Virus record (IMG/VR): IMGVR_UViG_3300031706_000592 | Coordinates: 1 to 32,220 of that record | Length of the DNA: 32,220 bases | Source of the DNA: a virus | Strand: one strand, 5' to 3' | Shown here: positions 23,935 through 29,752 of the stretch, one piece after another | How positions within the stretch are numbered: position 1 is the stretch's first letter | Layout of the letters: each line of letters begins with the position of its first letter | Position numbers and translations under genes: made by a program | Notes under the pieces: model-generated | Seen by the model: the letters and a program-made list of their open reading frames with translations, nothing else | Databases searched by the model: none | Told to the model about the DNA's origin: nothing

Positions 23935-25578
23935 TCAAAACGGAATATCATCTGGCTCGAAATCAACAAAGCTTTGAGACTTTGCTGCACTCTCAGCCAC
24001 AGGAAGTAAGCGACCAGTAATTAGGTTGAACTCATTCAGATCTGCTTCACCTAGGTCACCGAACTCTCGGTTCTTTAACAGCCGAATACGAGACTGATCA
24101 GGGTTGTCACCCTGCTGGTCACGCTCAACAGCAATGATGTTGTCCGACAGTTGCTCTAAAGAAGCTGAGCCACGCATGTCCTGCAAAGTCACCCTGCCAC
24201 CCTCGTTGTAGGACTTGCGTCCACCATCGGGACGCTTTAGATGTGTGATAGCTATGAGTCCAACACCTGTTTGCTCTACTAGACCGCGAAGTGCAGTCAT
24301 AAGTAGGTCAATGTCCTTACGTTCCCCCTCGCCGCTCGACTTCTGGCCTGACACCACGATGCTGATGTGATCCAGTATTAAGAAGTCACACTCAAGTGAG
24401 GTAGCCATGTATTTAAGTTTGCTAATTAGGTTTTCTGAATCGATAGATCCAAAGTGATCATAGAAGTACTGGTTAGCAACGACAGAATCCAAAGACTTTT
24501 GATAAGCCTCTGCGGTAATGCAGTCAGGCTCTTCACGCAACCTACCCAGTGGCACATTGTTATCTATCGCAATGTAGCCATGAGCAGTCTTGGTGTACGA
24601 CTCTTCAAGAAACACATTGCCTATCTTTAAGCCATGTTCCTTAACCAAGTGGTAGCCAATCTCCCGTGCTAGGGTGGACTTTCCTATACCCGAACCAGCG
24701 GTCATGAGAGTTAACTCACGCTTACGCAAGCCGTGTAACTTCTTGCCAAGCAAAGGATAGGGAATAGAAAAACCAGGTTTGACTACAGCCAGTAAATCAT
24801 CCATAGAAATATCAGCACCTGACAGTATGCCGTCAGGTCTGAAAGCCTTGGCTTCATAAACCGCTTGCATCAACTCCTTTCCTCGGTGCGCTTCTAGCAT
24901 TTCACCAGCATCTTTAAGAGGTAAAGAAGCTATGTAGGCCTTGCCGGGACTGAGAAGAGCAGCGCATTCGTGTGCCGCTGCAATACCTTGAGAGTCTTGA
25001 TCTAGCAGAAATACCACTGAGGTATATGACTCACAGAACTCAAGCTGACTTTTAATATCACCTTTACTTGACTGTGCGCCAGACTTTACGGACACAACAG
25101 GCCACGAACCATTAGTCACAGTTGCGTAGGCCAAGCAATCAATCTCTCCTTCGGTAATAACTAGGCGCTTGCCACCAGATTTCCAAAGGTGCTGCCCAAA
25201 CATCTGGGCTTGCTTCATATCGCCTGTGCTGCGGAAATCTTTACCCGCATAGCGTAATTTCTGAGCGATTACCTGTCCTTTATTATCACGATAGGCTGCT
25301 ATCTGACAGGTGTTACCCTTGGTGTCCTCACCAACAGAGTAACCAAACTTCTTACAGATGATGTCGTTAATGTTGCGTTTAACTAAGTCCTTATAGACAC
25401 CCGTAGGCAGTAAGTCTTGTGATTTCTTTGAGGTCATTTTGTTAGCCTTCGGTTGGTCATTCGGGGGCGTCTTACCGCCGCAACTGAAGCATGTTCCCCA
25501 ACCCGCATCATTGACGGAATAACCATCAGTGCTAGGGCATAGGGGACAGGCTATGTGAGTGTCTATCCATTCGGACAT
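23935..25578 (-). CDS. Primase-helicase, gp4-like
   Basis: This 547-residue bifunctional replication protein has an N-terminal zinc finger C11, C14, C30, C33. The TOPRIM primase motifs are ITEGEID (E143) and LLDQDSQG (D193/D195). The RecA-like helicase has Walker A GSGIGKST (295-302) and Walker B CDFLILDHISIVVSG. RGSASLEQLSDNIIAVERDQ lies toward the end. The order equals T7 gp4. AGGA is before ATG 25578. An internal ATG at 25437 (codon 48) has AAGG eight bases upstream and would give a form without the zinc finger, like T7 gp4B. Confidence 0.96.
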   Translation of the reverse strand: MSEWIDTHIACPLCPSTDGYSVNDAGWGTCFSCGGKTPPNDQPKANKMTSKKSQDLLPTGVYKDLVKRNINDIICKKFGYSVGEDTKGNTCQIAAYRDNKGQVIAQKLRYAGKDFRSTGDMKQAQMFGQHLWKSGGKRLVITEGEIDCLAYATVTNGSWPVVSVKSGAQSSKGDIKSQLEFCESYTSVVFLLDQDSQGIAAAHECAALLSPGKAYIASLPLKDAGEMLEAHRGKELMQAVYEAKAFRPDGILSGADISMDDLLAVVKPGFSIPYPLLGKKLHGLRKRELTLMTAGSGIGKSTLAREIGYHLVKEHGLKIGNVFLEESYTKTAHGYIAIDNNVPLGRLREEPDCITAEAYQKSLDSVVANQYFYDHFGSIDSENLISKLKYMATSLECDFLILDHISIVVSGQKSSGEGERKDIDLLMTALRGLVEQTGVGLIAITHLKRPDGGRKSYNEGGRVTLQDMRGSASLEQLSDNIIAVERDQQGDNPDQSRIRLLKNREFGDLGEADLNEFNLITGRLLPVAESAAKSQSFVDFEPDDIPF

Positions 25579-25586
25579 AAATTTTC

Positions 25587-26018
25587 CTACTTATAGGGTT
25601 GGTCTTCGATAGCCTCAAACCAGATGTGAATGCCACAAGCTTCAGTGCCTTCGCAATAACGCTTGAATGCTTGTAACTCCACGATCTGATCGTCATCGTT
25701 CCAAAACTTTCCAGCCTTGGTCATGACATCTAATGGCCCTTTGATATAGTTATCTATATCTCCGCGTGGGAATCTCAGCTTGCCTTGCTTAGGCTTTGCC
25801 ACGACACACTCCATCCACAATCTAAGTGGCCTGTCAGTAATCATGAACCTAGCTATATTGCATAGGGGCTGGGCTTCCTTGCGGAACAACTCATAGTTCT
25901 TACCGTAGTACGCACCGAACCGCCCGATACGGGGGCGGCTGGCTGGTACTGGTTGTACGGGTAAAAGAAAATATGAGGCAGTACTGGGTATGTTAAAAGT
26001 CGTCTGGCTCTGCTTCAT
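25587..26018 (-). CDS. RusA-type Holliday junction resolvase
   Basis: This 143-residue protein shows LLPVQPVPASRPRIGRFGAY, then GDIDNYIKGPLDVMTKAGKF and WNDDDQIVELQAFKRYCEG. That is the RusA family pattern, with the catalytic Asp residues in DIDN and NDDD. It sits between SSB and primase-helicase, the slot T7 gives to endonuclease I (gp3), which also cuts branched DNA. The start overlaps the SSB stop by 26 bases with only a weak ribosome site, so coupled translation is likely. Confidence 0.85.
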   Translation of the reverse strand: MKQSQTTFNIPSTASYFLLPVQPVPASRPRIGRFGAYYGKNYELFRKEAQPLCNIARFMITDRPLRLWMECVVAKPKQGKLRFPRGDIDNYIKGPLDVMTKAGKFWNDDDQIVELQAFKRYCEGTEACGIHIWFEAIEDQPYK

Positions 26019-26604
26019 CTGAAGGCCCTGCTGGTGGTGTATCCTGATTCAAGGGGCTGACTGCAAACTCAGTGGAGTAACCATCAACATCATCAAACTC
26101 GTCACCACCATCACCGTTAGCTGTACGTTGCTCTAGTAGCTGCACGTTTCGCAGTTGTAAAGCCACACCCTTCATGCCCCCAGCGGTGTATGGGATTAGC
26201 ACGGCAGATATGCGGATCGTGTCACCTGATGAAACAAACACATCTTCTGGTAGTTCGTTCCTCTTGGCATCAACCATACCGGGTTGGAACTTTGACTTTG
26301 TAGTCAGCATAAACAGACCACGCAAGTCTTCCTTGCCCTCCTTCTCGTCAGCAATGTCATCGCCGTTCTTAATAGGTGAGCGATAAACCTTTGGCAACTT
26401 ACCCCACTCTGCTATAGCAGCGTCTTCGACAGCCTCATTAATTTTACCAATTGCCTCTTTTACACCAGCATCTTCTGGGTTCATCAGCAATGTTACTTTG
26501 TACTTACCATCACTGAATTCGTGACCCGTGTCTGGACGAGCCAGCCATGCGTACTGTGCTGTGCCTACGGGTGTTACTACTTTGATGAAATTCTTCTTAG
26601 CCAT
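25993..26604 (-). CDS. Single-stranded DNA-binding protein, gp2.5-like
   Basis: This 203-residue protein begins MAKKNFIKVVTPVGTAQYAW, close in layout to T7 gp2.5 (MAKKIFTSALGTAEPYAYIAKPD). LARPDTGHEFSDGKYKVTLL and SAVLIPYTAGGMKGVALQLR follow. The C-terminus is acidic and ends EAEPDDF, with the final Phe used by gp2.5 to contact polymerase and helicase. AGGA lies before the ATG. It comes right after the small gene that opens the replication block. Confidence 0.92.
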   Translation of the reverse strand: MAKKNFIKVVTPVGTAQYAWLARPDTGHEFSDGKYKVTLLMNPEDAGVKEAIGKINEAVEDAAIAEWGKLPKVYRSPIKNGDDIADEKEGKEDLRGLFMLTTKSKFQPGMVDAKRNELPEDVFVSSGDTIRISAVLIPYTAGGMKGVALQLRNVQLLEQRTANGDGGDEFDDVDGYSTEFAVSPLNQDTPPAGPSDEAEPDDF

Positions 26605-26615
26605 TCTTTTAGTTC

Positions 26616-26768
26616 CTATAAATCGTATTGATTTTGTAATTTGATGGGATCGATCCCAAGGTTGTTAAGCCTGATCATTAGATCTACTGGCATTGGTTTG
26701 CCGTAGATCAGGTACTTCATAACTTCAGATGTCAGGTTGTCATCTTGAAGTCGTAATAGTTCCAACAT
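26616..26768 (-). CDS. Unknown small protein, 50 aa, opens the replication block
   Basis: It begins MLELLRLQDDNLTSEVMKYL and continues IYGKPMPVDLMIRLNNLGI. It is probably all-helical and soluble. The frame is open to 26810, but AGGAGG just before ATG 26768 gives a clear start. The longer version would begin inside the promoter-like element. It is the first gene after the RNAP and before SSB. Small unknowns are common in this place in T7-like phages. No family was recognised. Confidence 0.78.
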   Translation of the reverse strand: MLELLRLQDDNLTSEVMKYLIYGKPMPVDLMIRLNNLGIDPIKLQNQYDL

Positions 26769-26792
26769 TTTCCCTCCTAAAACGTATCGCTG

Positions 26793-26820
26793 TAGCAAGA
26801 GCGCCGACAATGGGACACTA
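26793..26820 (-). promoter_or_regulatory. Candidate phage RNAP promoter after RNAP genes (copy 2)
   Basis: It is a 28-bp sequence identical to the copy at 31965-31992. Its minus strand contains GTGTCCCATTGTCGGCGCTC. It lies between the RNAP stop and the ribosome site of the first replication gene, as T7 class II promoters do. GG in the core could be the initiation site. It is not a sigma-70 promoter. Confidence 0.68.
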
Positions 26821-26825
26821 TAGTT

Positions 26826-26845
26826 TTGTCAAAGGTTTACTGTAC
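26826..26845 (-). repeat. 20-bp direct repeat, copy A, downstream of RNAP
   Basis: Minus strand GTACAGTAAACCTTTGACAA. It matches copy B at 29499-29518 in 19 of 20 bases, same orientation. It begins three bases after the RNAP stop and ends five bases before the 28-bp element. Confidence 0.85.
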
Positions 26846-26848
26846 TTC

Positions 26849-28168
26849 TTAGCTGAAGAAATACGGCGAGTTTAATAGTTCATTGACGTTAAAATCTCCT
26901 AGAGCAGGTGCTTCTGGAAGTTCGACATGTGGAGCATAGGAAAGTATATGTTCTCGGAACCTATCTAAGTGGTTAACCTTAAAGATCTTATGCGCCTCCT
27001 CTCGTATGCATCTGTGAAGTACATCAACTGCATTCTCCCCACAATCTAGCTGTCCATGGTGGACACCATAAGAGTCATGAATAAAAGCCGTGCTGGTAAC
27101 GCCGTAATCATTCTTTAATCTCAGTGCTACGTTCTGCAACAGCCCTGCATCAAAAGAGTGAACCACGTTGGGGCTTGCGGCTAGGTAATTCTTACGCTCG
27201 TCAAGTCCTGTGTTACGATCCTCATCCCAAAGGCGAAACTCACCCATTAAAGTCTTTACCTTAGTTTCTTTTAACTTGTGATAGGCTTGCGTACACTCTA
27301 CGCCTGTTGGAGTCACCCACTTTAATGGCAGTTCCTGCTTCGACAATGCTTTTGCACACTGTTGAAAGTACTCCATAATCGTTGACGAAGAATTAACACT
27401 GGACTTTAGTGCTTCAACAATAAGGTCACGCATATAAGCAGCGTTAGTTCCTTTCCTGCCCTCAAGATTGTCACAAAACCCATCCTTTACTAGCTGACCC
27501 GCAATGCCTCTTGGCGTCACGCCGTAGGGCGTTGTCATTGTTGCCCTTTTGCAGGTAGCTCTTGTAATCTTTCCCATCCACGCCAAGGCTTCTTCACGAC
27601 CTTGTAAGGCCATGTCATTATTCAGCACTATGACAGCATCCTTTATCTCTGTGTACAGGTCATAGCGTTTTTGAAGGCTGCTACAGTTAGTTTTAATAGC
27701 ACCCACGCTGTCCCTACCAAGTAACGATAGAATTTGCATTCCATTACAAACCCCATCTAGGGCGCACACTGATCTACTGAGAAAATGAGCAGGATTATCT
27801 AACCCAACCGCCAGTGCATACTCACGGGCGGCTGCTAGAAAAACGTATGGTTCATCAATTGAAGGATCAGTCCATAAACGGTGACCATCCAAAGGGTTTA
27901 ACCCACTGTCAATTATCATGTCGTGGTTTGCATCGACCCACGCTATGCGCTCAGCCCATGTGGCCTTATCTTGTCCTGCTGTGTTAGCCAGTGTGACTTT
28001 TAACCAGTATAAACCTCGGTCACCCAGAGGCTTTGCATGGTGGAATTGTAGAAGACCTTTACAGATCTGATCACCCTGCGGGTTTAAATCCTGGGCCATG
28101 GGGTACAGACGGGTGCGGAAGTCTGCAAAATGCGGGTATGTGTGACGAGAGGATATTCTTTTAGTCAT
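26849..28168 (-). CDS. T7-like RNA polymerase, C-terminal (catalytic) part
   Basis: This 439-residue ORF carries the palm, fingers and most of the thumb-facing parts of a single-subunit RNAP. It starts just before the DFRTRLYPM motif (T7 DWRGRVYAV). The catalytic residues are present: D138 in CALDGVCNGMQ (T7 D537), K207 in TCKRATMTTPYG (K631), Y215 (Y639) and D365 in FIHDSYGVHHG (D812). The specificity-loop region FRLWDEDRNTGLDERKNYLA is shorter than in T7, so the promoter should differ. The C-terminus ends SPYFFS, like T7 SDFAFA. AAAGG seven bases before ATG supports separate initiation. Nine residues at its start (MTKRISSRH) have no RNAP counterpart. Confidence 0.95.
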   Translation of the reverse strand: MTKRISSRHTYPHFADFRTRLYPMAQDLNPQGDQICKGLLQFHHAKPLGDRGLYWLKVTLANTAGQDKATWAERIAWVDANHDMIIDSGLNPLDGHRLWTDPSIDEPYVFLAAAREYALAVGLDNPAHFLSRSVCALDGVCNGMQILSLLGRDSVGAIKTNCSSLQKRYDLYTEIKDAVIVLNNDMALQGREEALAWMGKITRATCKRATMTTPYGVTPRGIAGQLVKDGFCDNLEGRKGTNAAYMRDLIVEALKSSVNSSSTIMEYFQQCAKALSKQELPLKWVTPTGVECTQAYHKLKETKVKTLMGEFRLWDEDRNTGLDERKNYLAASPNVVHSFDAGLLQNVALRLKNDYGVTSTAFIHDSYGVHHGQLDCGENAVDVLHRCIREEAHKIFKVNHLDRFREHILSYAPHVELPEAPALGDFNVNELLNSPYFFS

Positions 28169-28188
28169 ATTTTAGCCTTTAGTATGTG
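28136..28188 (-). repeat. 7-bp direct repeat bounding the RNAP break
   Basis: Minus-strand CACATAC occurs at 28182-28188 (end of the first RNAP ORF, followed at once by TAA) and at 28136-28142 (ninth codon boundary of the second). The copies are 46 bp apart and sit in the same codon phase (xxC ACA TAC). Deleting one copy and the intervening bases gives GETTY-PHFADF, an unbroken RNAP frame. Confidence 0.85.
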
Positions 28189-29450
28189 GTTTCGCCGCGT
28201 AAGCTACGCGCCATGTCTAACTTACGGATTAATGATTCACGTTTACTCTGCATCTTAGCGTTGTCCTCATGGATCTTACTGATCTGCAACTTCCACTCGG
28301 TGCGCTCGGCCTTATCCATTAACTCCCACTCTTCATCTGATAAGGCTACTGGTAATTCATCGTCTTCAACGGGTGGCAACCCGCCTAAAAAACCTCCTTC
28401 TTGTCTAACAGTGAGGATTGTGTCCAATATAAAGTCGTTCACTTGCCACTCTGTGGACTGCACCACGTTTATGGCATCTAGGAAACGATCACTTATGGCT
28501 TCTGGGTAGCTGGCTGTATGGCTGTACATTCCAGATCGCATCAACTTATGCTGAATGATTTCATACCCACCCGAAAACCCGACTAACTTACCTTCATCAT
28601 TGTATTTATGTTCCCACTTATTAGGTTGCATCCTCATGGGAACCATATACGGCCTGTTAACCTCAAGCTGCGAGTTAATATCAACTAGTGCCTGTTGAGC
28701 CTCGGAACTCATAAAAACTCGGCGTTCAGTTTTTCCGTTTCGATAGACTAGTCTAGATTCAAACCAGCCACCGCCATGTTTGATCATAAGGTCTAGCAAC
28801 TTAGCGCCAATGTGGACACGGGTATCTGGGGGCCAATCCTCATTCTGGATGCTATCCATCTTGGCCTTCCACCTTGCCCAAGTTTTTCTTTTGATCGTGC
28901 CTCCCACCTTTTTAATTAGCCACTCCGCAAAGTCAAAACCATCCTGATCAGCCGCCATGATCTTTGATTGCTTCTTCCACTTGTTGAATTCAATTTGTTC
29001 TTTGACTGCCTGTCCTATACGCAGGTTTAAACCTGTCGCCGCTCGGCCTTGGTAGGACTCACCGCTGGCCTTCTCCGTGAGGATAGTTCTGGCAGTAACT
29101 AATGCAATCTCTTCAGCACTTAGCCAACCTATTAGCCACCACCAATCCTTGTGGCGATACTTGTGTCCCGCTGTGATCTCTCGCTTAGCTTCTTCAATGG
29201 CAGCATGGAAGTGTGGAATGGCGTGAATCATCATTTCTTTAAGAATTATTTGACCCGGAGCTACGTCCCCCAACTCAGCAGATTCATGTTTAACATCCCC
29301 GTTGCGTGAAGTTTTCACTGTACTAAAGGTTGAGTGATAACGCTCCTTTCCACGATCAATGGCTGACGCCTCCCAAAGTACTTCCCTTTCTATCTCCGTT
29401 ATCAACAGAGTTTTTTCTGGCTGCTCTTTTGGCTGTATGCTGTCTGTCAT
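28179..29450 (-). CDS. T7-like RNA polymerase, N-terminal part
   Basis: This 423-residue ORF corresponds to about the first 415 residues of T7 RNAP: the N-terminal promoter-binding/RNA-exit domain and the start of the thumb. Recognisable parts are ITAGHKYRHKDWWWLIGWLS, LNLRIGQAVKEQIEFNKWKK, HIGAKLLDLMIKHGGGWFES and NRPYMVPM. It ends SLIRKLDMARSLRGETTY, where other members continue into the F/Y-P-x-x-x-D-F/W-R-x-R motif. The stop lies ten bases before the start of the second ORF. AGGG precedes its ATG, 14 bases downstream of a terminator. With the second ORF it should form a working polymerase of two chains, or one chain if ribosomes bypass the gap. Confidence 0.9.
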   Translation of the reverse strand: MTDSIQPKEQPEKTLLITEIEREVLWEASAIDRGKERYHSTFSTVKTSRNGDVKHESAELGDVAPGQIILKEMMIHAIPHFHAAIEEAKREITAGHKYRHKDWWWLIGWLSAEEIALVTARTILTEKASGESYQGRAATGLNLRIGQAVKEQIEFNKWKKQSKIMAADQDGFDFAEWLIKKVGGTIKRKTWARWKAKMDSIQNEDWPPDTRVHIGAKLLDLMIKHGGGWFESRLVYRNGKTERRVFMSSEAQQALVDINSQLEVNRPYMVPMRMQPNKWEHKYNDEGKLVGFSGGYEIIQHKLMRSGMYSHTASYPEAISDRFLDAINVVQSTEWQVNDFILDTILTVRQEGGFLGGLPPVEDDELPVALSDEEWELMDKAERTEWKLQISKIHEDNAKMQSKRESLIRKLDMARSLRGETTY

Positions 29451-29463
29451 GTTAAATATCCCT

Positions 29464-29497
29464 AAAAAACCCCGCGAAAGTCACTAGTCGCAGGGTT
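29464..29497 (-). terminator. Rho-independent terminator directly before RNAP start
   Basis: Minus strand AACCCTGCGA, a ten-base loop, TCGCGGGGTT, then a run of T. The 10-bp stem has one T-G wobble. The T run ends 14 bases before the RNAP ATG, so any message starting upstream must read through it to make RNA polymerase. Confidence 0.88.
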
Positions 29498-29498
29498 A

Positions 29499-29518
29499 TT
29501 GTCAAAAGTTTACTGTAC
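29499..29518 (-). repeat. 20-bp direct repeat, copy B, upstream of RNAP
   Basis: Minus strand GTACAGTAAACTTTTGACAA, 19/20 identical to copy A at 26826-26845. It stands immediately upstream of the terminator stem. A TTGACA sequence is present, but there is no -10 at a usable distance in either copy. Confidence 0.85.
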
Positions 29519-29567
29519 AAGTATTCCGCACCTTTGGTGGTGGGAAGTTAGGTACATAGTCGGGAAA

Positions 29568-29626
29568 ATCCACAGGACACTAGAGCTACAGCGGCTCACA
29601 CCAATGTGTCCCCAATTCCTGTGGAT
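29568..29626. repeat. Inverted repeat in the integrase-RNAP gap
   Basis: Plus ATCCACAGGA (29568-29577) is perfectly inverted as TCCTGTGGAT (29617-29626). An overlapping pair GGACAC (29575-29580) and GTGTCC (29606-29611) offers an alternative fold. It could be part of the attachment site, an operator, or a leader RNA structure. Confidence 0.6.
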
Positions 29627-29676
29627 GATTCTGCCAGTAATCACTATTTGTTATATCAAACAATGAGTTACAAAGC

Positions 29677-29733
29677 TTAGCTTGCTGACTGTCTGTATTT
29701 TGGCTGTACAGTGAAAGCAATACTGTCTGTCAT
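29677..29733 (-). pseudogene. Degraded duplicate of the RNAP gene start
   Basis: Minus strand, an 18-codon ORF MTDSIAFTVQPKYRQSAS. It shares ATGACAGACAG and TACAGCCAAAA with the true RNAP start (MTDSIQPKEQ), in the same order and frame, with a 12-base insertion between. It has no good ribosome site and stops soon after. It is probably a remnant of a duplicated RNAP 5' end, perhaps made when the integrase block was acquired. Confidence 0.5.
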
Positions 29734-29748
29734 TTCAATGACTTACAG
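29723..29748. repeat. 26-bp dyad just after the integrase stop
   Basis: CTGT-CT-GTCATT-TC-AATGAC-TT-ACAG: ten paired bases per arm, two unpaired positions per arm and a two-base centre. No T run follows on the minus strand, so it is not a clear terminator. It is operator-like, or part of an attachment site. Confidence 0.6.
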
Positions 29749-29752
29749 AGGT

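Larger units (their letters stand above)
29451..29752 (-). other. Integrase-RNAP intergenic region, 302 bp
   Basis: No full gene. On the minus strand, in order from the integrase: a dyad (29723-29748) that contains the ATG of an 18-codon degraded copy of the RNAP start (29677-29733), a pair of long inverted repeats (29568-29626), the 20-bp repeat copy B, then a terminator. A phage attachment site and the RNAP control region are both expected here. No tRNA-like 3' end was recognised. Confidence 0.6.

Noticed and set aside
26826-26845. TTGACA in the 20-bp repeats as a sigma-70 -35 box
   Set aside because: No -10-like hexamer stands 15-19 bases downstream in either copy, so a host promoter is not supported.
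28168-28190. Simple programmed -1 or +1 frameshift joining the RNAP ORFs
   Set aside because: The first frame ends in a stop ten bases before the second start, and joining by one base would add about 15 codons with no RNAP counterpart. The repeat-bounded 46-base gap explains the break better.
29500-29752. tRNA gene or tRNA 3' end as the attachment site beside int
   Set aside because: No TTCGAnTCC-like T-loop and matching acceptor sequence could be found on either strand.
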